64,000 bases of DNA from Mucilaginibacter inviolabilis (lineage in GTDB: Bacteria; Bacteroidota; Bacteroidia; Sphingobacteriales; Sphingobacteriaceae). The stretch spans positions 248,001 to 312,000 of the forward strand of contig NZ_JAANAT010000002.1 in NCBI RefSeq assembly GCF_011089895.1. The letters run 5' to 3'. The notes below the pieces were generated by a model that had not been told where the DNA came from, did no database searches, and saw only the letters and a program-made list of their open reading frames with translations. A program made the position numbers and the translations under genes. This document shows positions 1-6,684 of this stretch, in pieces. Position 1 is the stretch's first letter. Every line of letters begins with the position of its first letter.

Positions 1-1649
1 GTTAAACCGGAACCAAAGAAGATCACCGTTTTCCCGGTCCGGGAAAGCTCTTCTGCGGCAACACGAAGTTCATCTGGCACAATCGTCTTGCGGGATTCCA
101 CCAGTTTAAGGTTGCCGGCAAAAAAAGGCTGCCCATCGAACAGGCCCTCAATGCCCCGTCCTGTCAGGCTGTTGAAGTAACCCGACGCCGCAGCGGGGAT
201 GTTTTGTTCCTTCAGGTAGTTGACTATAGCGGTCGCCAGCGGATGTTCGGACTGCTGTTCCAGGGAAAACAATATTGACATTAAAGCAGTCTTTTCACCG
301 GCCGCTTGTTTTGCCCAGATCAGGTCGGTGACCATGGGTTTACCCTCAGTGATGGTACCGGTCTTATCAAAGACGATGGCGTCCACCTTAAATCCCAGCT
401 CCAGCGCTTCAGCATCTTTGATCAGGATGCCGTTCTCGGCTCCTTTGCCGATACCGACCATGACAGCTGTCGGTGTGGCTAGTCCCAGCGCGCAGGGACA
501 GGCGATCACCAGTACGGTCACCATCGCCAGAAGACCGTGTGTCAGGGCTTGCTGCCCGCCAAACAGCAGCCAGGTTCCTAACGTCAACAGTGCAATGAGC
601 ATCACCATCGGTACAAATACCCCGGCGATTTTATCGACCAGGCGTTGCACCGGCGCTTTTGAGCCTTGCGCCTCCTGCACCAGGTTAATGATCTGCCCTA
701 ATAAAGTTTCACTGCCGACCTTTTCTGCACTAAAGCGAAAGCTGCCTTTTTGGTTGATCGTTCCTGCGAAAACGCGGTCCCCTGTCTTTTTTTCCACCGC
801 AACGGGTTCACCGCTGATCATGCTCTCGTCTATGTAAGAACTGCCCTGTTCAACAATTCCATCTACCGCGATCTTTTCCCCCGGACGGACCAGTAGCAGG
901 TCGCCGATCTTTACGCCCTCCACAGGCGTAATTTTTTCACCTCCCGGCGTAATCAGCAATACCGTCTTCGGCTGTAGCCCGATCAGCTTTTTGATAGCGG
1001 AAGAGGTGTTAGATTTCGCCCGCTCTTCCAGCAATTTTCCCAGCATGATAAATACGATCACGACCGATGCTGCCTCGTAATAAACGTGCGGATGCAAGCC
1101 CTGCCGGTGCCAGAACTCCGGGTATACCGTGTTGAACACGCTGAATAAAAAGGCGATCCCGGTACTCATCGCTACCAGCGTATCCATATTCGCCCGGCCG
1201 TGCTTCGCCTGTTTCCATGCGCCGGTAAAAAAATTCCTGCCCGCAATGAACAGCACAGGGGCGGTCAGCACCAGCATGATATAATTGGCATTAGGAATGT
1301 CCATCAAAAACATGCCGATCAGGACAACCGGCAGGGTAAGGACAGCGGCCCATATGATATTTTTCTTCAGCGCATGGTAATGGGCCTGTTGTGCCTGTTC
1401 GCTTTTTTCTTTCCCGTTTTCCGTGTCAATGATCAGGTCGTAACCAACCGACTGTACGGAAAGCTGCAAGCCTTCCGGCCGGATGAGGTCCGGGTGGTAA
1501 GCTACCTTTACCGACTGGGTGGCAAAATTAACTTCAGCTTTTTCAACACCTTTTTGGGCGCCAAGCATCGATTCGACGCTCGATGCGCAGCCGGCACAGG
1601 TCATGCCGGTAACCGGAAAAGTCTGGGTGTATATGGTTGCAGGTGACAT
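1..1649 (-). CDS. copA: Copper-translocating P1B-type ATPase, 3' end outside window
   Basis: Pumps Cu(I) out of the cytoplasm at the expense of ATP. The start is the ATG at 1649-1647; the gene reads leftwards off the window edge, so the end of the ATP-binding domain and the last membrane helices are missing. Visible in order: an N-terminal HMA domain with GMTCAGC, a linker, membrane helices, the actuator domain with the SGEP loop (DESMISGEP), the metal-path motif CPCALGLATP, and the phosphorylation motif DKTGTITEG. CPC marks the Cu(I)/Ag(I) P1B-1 class. It is divergent from the small Cys protein at 1845, and a TAACTTTG box lies just upstream. Family assignment is firm; the substrate (Cu versus Ag) is inferred from class and from the copper genes that follow. 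Confidence 0.95.
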   Translation of the reverse strand, partial: MSPATIYTQTFPVTGMTCAGCASSVESMLGAQKGVEKAEVNFATQSVKVAYHPDLIRPEGLQLSVQSVGYDLIIDTENGKEKSEQAQQAHYHALKKNIIWAAVLTLPVVLIGMFLMDIPNANYIMLVLTAPVLFIAGRNFFTGAWKQAKHGRANMDTLVAMSTGIAFLFSVFNTVYPEFWHRQGLHPHVYYEAASVVIVFIMLGKLLEERAKSNTSSAIKKLIGLQPKTVLLITPGGEKITPVEGVKIGDLLLVRPGEKIAVDGIVEQGSSYIDESMISGEPVAVEKKTGDRVFAGTINQKGSFRFSAEKVGSETLLGQIINLVQEAQGSKAPVQRLVDKIAGVFVPMVMLIALLTLGTWLLFGGQQALTHGLLAMVTVLVIACPCALGLATPTAVMVGIGKGAENGILIKDAEALELGFKVDAIVFDKTGTITEGKPMVTDLIWAKQAAGEKTALMSILFSLEQQSEHPLATAIVNYLKEQNIPAAASGYFNSLTGRGIEGLFDGQPFFAGNLKLVESRKTIVPDELRVAAEELSRTGKTVIFFGSGL

Positions 1650-1668
1650 TCTTTCTCTGTTTAGCCTA

Positions 1669-1676
1669 CAAAGTTA
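1669..1676 (-). promoter_or_regulatory. Candidate -7 box of the copA promoter
   Basis: Read on the minus strand the bases are TAACTTTG, a perfect fit to the Bacteroidota -7 consensus TAnnTTTG. It ends 19 bases before the copA start codon, giving a leader of about 12 bases. No TTG is seen at the -33 position, so the call rests on one half-site. Confidence 0.4.
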
Positions 1677-1736
1677 TGTATAGCGCGCAGCTGCATCTTT
1701 ACAGGATTCCGTTAAACTTTTATAGAATACCGCTCC

Positions 1737-1767
1737 GTTGGCAGGCTAGATTTTGCTGCCTGCCAAC
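1737..1767 (+). terminator. Hairpin with T-run in the leader region between divergent copper genes
   Basis: Perfect 10-base inverted repeat (GTTGGCAGGC / GCCTGCCAAC) with an 11-base loop, followed on the plus strand by TTTTATC. It has the form of an intrinsic terminator, but no plus-strand gene lies upstream in view, since copA is on the minus strand. It could attenuate the 1845 gene if transcription begins upstream of it, or be a dyad operator. Confidence 0.5.
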
Positions 1768-1844
1768 TTTTATCAATCAAAACGGTGACCTGGAAGAATT
1801 TGATCAATAACTACTATCTTTAACCCGTATTGCCTGCTCGCCGA

Positions 1845-2258
1845 ATGAGAAAGATATGCACCTTATGTATTACCGCGTTTTACCTGCTGTTGACGACGGG
1901 AGCTTATGCATGTGCGCTTCATTGTGCAACTGACCTGCTTGCCGAACGTTTTTCCATTCAACAACAAGCTGCACACAGCGGCAGTGAGGAAGAAGGCGGA
2001 GAAAATGATGAACTGTGCAAGAGCGGAGACTGTCATTGCTGCTATCATCATGGCAGCTACGTAGTCAGTGAAAATTTCAGCCGCGATCCTGTCTTCGATT
2101 TTACAAACATCGTCACAGGGGTGATTCCAAGTCAAAAGGTGTGGGAGGTATATCGTGCCGAGTTCACTTTGCCTGTCCTTAGCTGGCCGAGAGCAACCGG
2201 GCCGCCCTTTTTATCCAGTTACCCTATTTACATATTATCCCGTTCCCTTCTGATCTGA
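1845..2258 (+). CDS. Small secreted Cys/His-rich protein, HYC_CC_PP-like
   Basis: About 137 residues. The ATG at 1845 is preferred over an upstream TTG (1830) because it begins directly with the signal peptide (MRKICTLCITAFYLLLTTGA). The mature part carries C-A-L-H-C, an acidic stretch, then C-H-C-C-Y-H-H, and ends ATGPPF...SRSLLI. It closely resembles the 16387-16806 protein (shared FYLLLTTG, CCYHHG, VV.ENF, ATGPPF, C-terminal SLLI) and more distantly those at 4565 and 43716. The family is widespread in Bacteroidota and its function is not established. Cys/His clusters and placement beside copA suggest exported copper binding. A TATCTTTA sequence (1815-1822) could be a -7 box. Confidence 0.75.
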   Translation: MRKICTLCITAFYLLLTTGAYACALHCATDLLAERFSIQQQAAHSGSEEEGGENDELCKSGDCHCCYHHGSYVVSENFSRDPVFDFTNIVTGVIPSQKVWEVYRAEFTLPVLSWPRATGPPFLSSYPIYILSRSLLI

Positions 2259-2325
2259 TTCAAGCTTTTGCCGGAACCCGCCGGCCAGGATAACCATTAT
2301 CTCATTTTTAGCTTGAATTATTACG

Positions 2326-2508
2326 ATGAACCCACATTTTATTTTAAATGCGGCACTCTTCCAATCGGGGAGCGTGCCGGATATGCATTTCGTTCCGGTC
2401 AGCATCGACCGAGATAAAATACTTTTGATCTTCACTTACCGCGCCTGTTTGTTGGCTGATACCTGCGGTTGTGCTTTTGTAAACCTTAAAAAGCCGGAGG
2501 TCGTATGA
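2326..2508 (+). CDS. Hypothetical 60-residue protein
   Basis: Open frame beginning MNPHFILNAALFQSG. Its stop codon overlaps the start of the next gene in an ATGA arrangement (2505-2508), the usual sign of translational coupling, which is the main reason to keep it. No signal peptide, domain or homologue is recognised. It could instead be a chance frame upstream of the 2505 gene. Confidence 0.4.
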   Translation: MNPHFILNAALFQSGSVPDMHFVPVSIDRDKILLIFTYRACLLADTCGCAFVNLKKPEVV

Positions 2509-3143
2509 ATCAGCATATTGTCTACAACATCCACAAGCCCTCAGGTACCATTGCGGAAATAAAGATCGTCCCGGAAACTAAGCCCGGCGTGAACGGACGG
2601 ATCAGTATAACCGGCGTTTTCCGTCTTTTCCATATGATCCCCAAGGACCTGGCGCCGCCACCGCGGGAGCTGGATATAGATGCCTATATGGCCTTCGCAG
2701 GCAGTCTCCGTTTTTTGAACGAAAATTTTTACGAATGGCGTTATGAAGGCGATGGACTTTGCGAAATGGAAATTACGCAGCTGGTAAACATCATTCAGGA
2801 ACATGTTGAAGAATGGTTTGACGAGGCAGATAATCACCCGGTCCTTAGGGAAGGGGACCTGAACGACCCCCAAAGTGCCTTATACATGAGCGATGAACAG
2901 CTTGCCGCGATCATGCAACATCCCTTGTATAATATTTCGCCTTATTTTCTCTTTGGGCCGGAAGATGATGTTATCGGGATCGTACAGAACGGGGCTGGTT
3001 TTGATATCCAAATCAACGGGACGATCGCCGCGCATATGGTAGTTCAAGATGAATCCCGGTTTTACATTGACAGCGGCTCGCTTGGAGACCAGGAGCTCGT
3101 AACAGAAATTCTCCGACGCATCCTGGCCTTAAGAGAATTATAA
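2505..3143 (+). CDS. Hypothetical protein, 212 residues
   Basis: Soluble, acidic protein without signal peptide or membrane segment. The N-terminal half reads as a small beta-rich domain; the middle (about 85-125) is rich in acidic and aromatic residues; the end (ELVTEILRRILALREL) is helical. I do not recognise the family. It is probably cotranscribed with the 60-residue frame before it (4-base overlap). A hairpin follows at 3197-3219. It sits inside the copper island, but nothing in its sequence (one Cys, few His) suggests metal binding. Confidence 0.65.
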   Translation: MNQHIVYNIHKPSGTIAEIKIVPETKPGVNGRISITGVFRLFHMIPKDLAPPPRELDIDAYMAFAGSLRFLNENFYEWRYEGDGLCEMEITQLVNIIQEHVEEWFDEADNHPVLREGDLNDPQSALYMSDEQLAAIMQHPLYNISPYFLFGPEDDVIGIVQNGAGFDIQINGTIAAHMVVQDESRFYIDSGSLGDQELVTEILRRILALREL

Positions 3144-3196
3144 AGCGAAGGTTATTTTAGGCCTATTGTTATTATCTATTTAAACTTGTTATTTAG

Positions 3197-3219
3197 GGTA
3201 TCCGTTTTATGCGGATACC
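3197..3219 (+). terminator. Hairpin between the 212-residue gene and the nuclease gene
   Basis: Perfect 8-base inverted repeat GGTATCCG / CGGATACC with a 7-base loop, followed by a weak T-rich tract. It may end the upstream transcript. It lies only 15 bases before the next start codon, so it could also be a leader hairpin. Confidence 0.45.
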
Positions 3220-3234
3220 TCAATTTTATCCGCA

Positions 3235-4485
3235 ATGAGCGAACACCTGCAATCCATCATCAATCAATACAAGAATGACCAGGAATCGGTATATAATACC
3301 TGGTTTATCAATAACGAAGAACGCTTAAAAGCTTTTCGCTCGATCCGCAGAGGAGTACTGCAGGTCATTGACGACATCAAGACCAAACGTTTCGGCAATG
3401 ACTTTAAAGGCACATCGCTTGAATTCGTACTTTCCTGCATCACAGAACAAAAACAGGTATTCGAGGGCGCATCCCATCCGTTTTACTGGAAGCCCAAATT
3501 AAGGATCCCGGACATTTATGAGAACCAGGCGAACAAGATCGCATTCGGGCAGTTCCTGGAGAACTGTATCCACGCCAAAAACGAAGAACAGGTGATCAAA
3601 GAAATCGAAAAACTGGACGCGCTCAAAATAAAGGGCCTTGGACCGGCCGTGGCAAGTATCCTGTATTTTCTTCACCCGACCTGGATGCCGCCGTTTAACA
3701 CCGCGATCATCAACGGATTTAATTACCTGTTTAAGGATAAAAAAAAGTTAGGCAGCTGGAGCGAATATCTGAAGATCAGGGAAGTTATTATGGACACTAA
3801 CCGGAAGCACTGTAACGAACTTTCCCTGGATACCGGTGCTTTTGCAGGCCTGCTTTTCGAGATCGGTACCCAAAAGTTGCTTTTAGGCAAGGATGAGTAT
3901 TTGTCAGAGATAGAGCGTAACCGGCTGGAAAAACTTATCGAAAAGCGCCACAAGGAAAAAAGTACGGAAACTGCGGATGAACAGCTACACAATGAAATGC
4001 AGTATCATTTGCTAAAGATCGGGCACTCCCTCGGATATGATGTGATCGCCGCATCCAACGATCGCTCCAGGGAGTGGGGTGGAAATAAGTTCAGCTTCAT
4101 CTCCCTGGCCGATTTTCCGCAGATGGACCTGGACAAGGAAGTGCTGAATACCGTAAAGCTGATCGATGTGCTCTGGTTTCAAAAGGCCACATCAAAAGTG
4201 ATCGCGGCGTTTGAAGTAGAAAAAAGCACCAGTATCTATTCCGGCATCCTGCGGTTAACCGATCTGAGCTGCAGCTTAAATAATAAGGAAGAAGTACTTT
4301 ATCTGGTGGTTCCCGACCAGCGTGAAAAAGATGTCATCATGCAGCTCTCCAGGCCATCGATCCGGCAGGGAAATATGGAGATGAAATACATCTGCTTTTC
4401 AGACTTGAGGCAGCATTGTGATGCGCTTTGCAAATTCGGCGATGACCATGCGATTATGCAGAAAATAGCAAGAAAAGCTATTTGA
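3235..4485 (+). CDS. Predicted nuclease: HhH domain plus PD-(D/E)XK-like domain
   Basis: 416 residues. Residues about 120-215 contain a helix-hairpin-helix segment (KIKGLGPAVASILYF, 131-145) of the type used by DNA-glycosylase folds to grip DNA. After a charged linker (220-250), residues about 254-400 look like a restriction-endonuclease-fold core: a helix with E254, then LIDVLW with D311, then AAFEVEK with E327, E329 and K330, followed by STSIYSGILR. This D...ExE/K spacing matches the PD-(D/E)XK plan with a variant second motif. No methyltransferase, helicase or other restriction partner is next to it. The function in DNA defence or repair is inference; the domain reading is from motifs only. 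Confidence 0.6.
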   Translation: MSEHLQSIINQYKNDQESVYNTWFINNEERLKAFRSIRRGVLQVIDDIKTKRFGNDFKGTSLEFVLSCITEQKQVFEGASHPFYWKPKLRIPDIYENQANKIAFGQFLENCIHAKNEEQVIKEIEKLDALKIKGLGPAVASILYFLHPTWMPPFNTAIINGFNYLFKDKKKLGSWSEYLKIREVIMDTNRKHCNELSLDTGAFAGLLFEIGTQKLLLGKDEYLSEIERNRLEKLIEKRHKEKSTETADEQLHNEMQYHLLKIGHSLGYDVIAASNDRSREWGGNKFSFISLADFPQMDLDKEVLNTVKLIDVLWFQKATSKVIAAFEVEKSTSIYSGILRLTDLSCSLNNKEEVLYLVVPDQREKDVIMQLSRPSIRQGNMEMKYICFSDLRQHCDALCKFGDDHAIMQKIARKAI

Positions 4486-4549
4486 AAACTTTCACGTCAA
4501 AATATAAAAAAATGACGGAATTATATAAATCTGCCGCCGCGTTAATTTT

Positions 4550-4557
4550 TAAGTTTG
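4550..4557 (+). promoter_or_regulatory. -7 box of the DUF3347/oxidase operon
   Basis: TAAGTTTG matches TAnnTTTG exactly and ends 7 bases before the ATG at 4565, so transcription would start at or next to the start codon, giving a leaderless or nearly leaderless mRNA. No clear TTG at -33. Confidence 0.5.
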
Positions 4558-4564
4558 TATCGTA

Positions 4565-4975
4565 ATGAAAGGTAAAGCGCTAATATTGCTGGTTGTATTC
4601 CTCCTGAACACGGTTACCGGGTTCTGTTGTGCTTTGCATATGATGCATGAGGATCATCACGAGCTGACAGGACATCACGAACATGGGCACGCCACCGAAT
4701 CCGTTACTCACGCACAAATAGCCAGCAGTGCCGTCCTCGCTCCAAACGAAACCTGTTGCCAGGGTGCCGTTAATAACTTTGCTTCCCTGGCAAAACAAGT
4801 ACCGGCAGGCAATCATATATTACCGCTTGCTTCGTTTACTTACGTCAGCAAGCCCATTGATTTTTTTCTTACTGCCCCGACCAGTCTTTACGTAGCCAAA
4901 TTGATGGTTACGGGGGAGAAAAAGCGGCCACCGGACAAAGATATCCGGGTCGTCATACAGAGTTTCCTGATCTGA
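4565..4975 (+). CDS. Small secreted His/Cys-rich protein, HYC_CC_PP family
   Basis: 136 residues: signal peptide (1-20), then CCALH, a strongly His-rich stretch (HEDHHELTGHHEHGHA, about 28-44), an ETCC pair, and the C-terminal signature RPPDKD...VIQSFLI. The closing PP...QSFL pattern is the hallmark of the HYC_CC_PP family as I know it. The His-rich segment is a likely Cu/Zn-binding region. First gene of the run leading to DUF3347 proteins and the multicopper oxidase, with a -7 box 8 bases upstream. Function inferred: exported metal-binding protein. Confidence 0.75.
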   Translation: MKGKALILLVVFLLNTVTGFCCALHMMHEDHHELTGHHEHGHATESVTHAQIASSAVLAPNETCCQGAVNNFASLAKQVPAGNHILPLASFTYVSKPIDFFLTAPTSLYVAKLMVTGEKKRPPDKDIRVVIQSFLI

Positions 4976-4997
4976 TAACAATAGTATAACCTATCGT

Positions 4998-5011
4998 GGC
5001 ATTTCCATGCC
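4998..5011 (+). terminator. Weak hairpin with T-rich tail
   Basis: GGCAT / ATGCC stem with a 4-base loop followed by CTTTTATTG, between the 4565 and 5050 genes. The stem is short, so at most partial termination; it could lower expression of the downstream operon relative to the first gene. Confidence 0.3.
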
Positions 5012-5049
5012 CTTTTATTGCTATTACTGTTTAATCAAATTCAAAGATC

Positions 5050-5550
5050 ATGAAAAAAATACTTTTAATGGCCGCGCTGATCGCGACCTCAATTACCCAA
5101 CAACTTTTCGCGCAGGATGTTAAACCAAGCCCGTTGACACCACTGCTGACCTCTTATTACAGCGTAAAAAACGCGCTTGTTGCTTCCAGCAGCCAGGATG
5201 CTGCGGCCAGTTCTGCCGAATTCGGCAAACTATTGAGCGCTGTGAACATGAAATCATTGCCTGCGGCTGATATGAATGCTTTTATGTCATTGCAGGAAAA
5301 ATTGGCGCTCGATGCCAGGCATATCGCTGAAAGCAAGGATATCGCCCATCAAAGGGAGCATTTTGCCGATTTATCCGCTAACTTCTTTAAACTGGCCAAA
5401 GCGGTCAAACTGACCGGCCAGGCTGTTTATTATGACTACTGCCCGATGAAAAAGAGCTACTGGTTATCGGCAGAAGCGCCGATCAAAAACCCGTATTACG
5501 GCAGCCAGATGCTGACCTGCGGCAAGGTGAGCGAAACCCTGAATAAATAA
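5050..5550 (+). CDS. DUF3347 domain protein, periplasmic
   Basis: 166 residues with a cleavable signal peptide (to about 22, LFAQ). A helical DUF3347 domain follows: YYSVKNALVASS near the start, a His-containing turn HQREHF, then YDYCPMK and the end motif MLTCGKV. DUF3347 is commonly found beside copper RND and multicopper oxidase genes in Bacteroidota; Cys, Met and His placement suggests a copper carrier, but this has not been shown to my knowledge. It is a paralogue of the next gene, with the same HQREHF, CPM and TCG positions. The gap after it holds only a weak 6-base hairpin. Confidence 0.85.
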   Translation: MKKILLMAALIATSITQQLFAQDVKPSPLTPLLTSYYSVKNALVASSSQDAAASSAEFGKLLSAVNMKSLPAADMNAFMSLQEKLALDARHIAESKDIAHQREHFADLSANFFKLAKAVKLTGQAVYYDYCPMKKSYWLSAEAPIKNPYYGSQMLTCGKVSETLNK

Positions 5551-5630
5551 TTACCGACAAAATTGAACGACCCTGCTGGCGAATAGGCTTCGTTTGGCAG
5601 GGCTATTCCCTTACCCTTAAATTTTCCGTT

Positions 5631-6215
5631 ATGAAAAATCTGATCATTATAGCTGCATTTGTGGCAACCACGTTAACCGTGCTGGCCTGCAATAATGCCA
5701 ATAAATCTGCTACGGCCACTTCTGCTGATTCCACCGGGATGGCTTCCGCGACAAAAAAACCGGCCGCTGAAGGCCGCTCTGCAACAGCGGTAAAAGGTCT
5801 TTTGGATAATTACCTGCAATTAAAAAATGCGCTTGCCGCCGATAACAGCAACCAGGCGGCAACAGCCGGTAAAGCGCTTGCACAAGGCTTCACAGAATTT
5901 GATCAAACCGCTTTGAACGCAGCTCAAAAGAAATCTTTTGCTGACATCGAAGGTGATGCCAAAGAAATGGCTGAACATATTGGTAAAAGCGCTGGGAATT
6001 TACCCCATCAGCGGGAGCATTTCGAGATGCTGAGCCAGGATATGGTCGACCTGGTTAAACTACTTGGCGCCGGACAACCCTTGTACGTTGATCATTGCCC
6101 GATGTATAACCACAACAAAGGGGCTAACTGGCTGAGCGAAACCGAAGCGATCAAAAACCCATACCTGGGTGCTCAAATGCCGACCTGCGGTTCTATTAAA
6201 GAAGAAATCAAATAA
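5631..6215 (+). CDS. DUF3347 domain lipoprotein
   Basis: 194 residues. The signal ends in a lipobox (TVLAC, Cys at about 20), so it is probably a lipid-anchored version of the preceding protein. A low-complexity Ala/Ser/Thr linker (22-55) precedes the DUF3347 domain with HQREHF, VDHCPMYNHNKG and MPTCG. Cys, Met and His in these motifs are candidate copper ligands. Only three bases separate it from the next gene, so the pair is in one operon with the haem protein and multicopper oxidase. Likely hands copper to, or buffers it for, the oxidase or efflux pump (inference). Confidence 0.85.
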   Translation: MKNLIIIAAFVATTLTVLACNNANKSATATSADSTGMASATKKPAAEGRSATAVKGLLDNYLQLKNALAADNSNQAATAGKALAQGFTEFDQTALNAAQKKSFADIEGDAKEMAEHIGKSAGNLPHQREHFEMLSQDMVDLVKLLGAGQPLYVDHCPMYNHNKGANWLSETEAIKNPYLGAQMPTCGSIKEEIK

Positions 6216-6218
6216 GGC

Positions 6219-6674
6219 ATGAAGCGCTTGCTAAAACCTTTGCTGGGTATCGGTACATTGCTGTTGATCGCCCTTCAGTTCATCCCGCGCGACCATAACG
6301 AGGCGGGTAACACGGCTGTCAATGCCATCGACCGGGTGTATAAGATCCCTGCGAATGTGAGCGTGATCCTGAAAAGATCTTGTTATGACTGCCACAGCGA
6401 CCAAACCGATTACCCCTGGTATGCCCGACTGCAGCCGGTGAGGCTAATGATGGATCGTCATGTCAGGAACGGTAAGGCCGAACTGAACTTCAATACTTTC
6501 GGAACCTATACGGCACGAAAGCAACGAAGCAAACTGCGTGCGATCGGTCAAAGCCTGGAAGAGGGGTCGATGCCGCTGTCTTCCTACACGCTGCTGCACC
6601 GTAACGCGATACTTTCCCAAACGGAAAAGGCACAATTAATGAACTGGGTTAAACAAACGTCGGATAGCCTGTAG
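6219..6674 (+). CDS. Haem-binding domain protein (single CxxCH)
   Basis: 151 residues with an N-terminal membrane anchor or signal (LLGIGTLLLIALQF). The motif SCYDCHSDQTDYPWYARLQP provides a covalent haem site (CYDCH) and is typical of the Haem_bd family found in Bacteroidota. The protein faces the periplasm. It lies 3 bases after the DUF3347 lipoprotein and 10 bases before the multicopper oxidase, so it may be an electron partner for copper or oxidase chemistry; that role is inference. Confidence 0.85.
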   Translation: MKRLLKPLLGIGTLLLIALQFIPRDHNEAGNTAVNAIDRVYKIPANVSVILKRSCYDCHSDQTDYPWYARLQPVRLMMDRHVRNGKAELNFNTFGTYTARKQRSKLRAIGQSLEEGSMPLSSYTLLHRNAILSQTEKAQLMNWVKQTSDSL

Positions 6675-6684
6675 AAAAATAAAA

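Noticed and set aside
5571..5602. Hairpin CCCTGC / GCAGGG between the two DUF3347 genes
   Set aside because: Six-base stem with a 20-base loop; too weak to call as a terminator within an operon.
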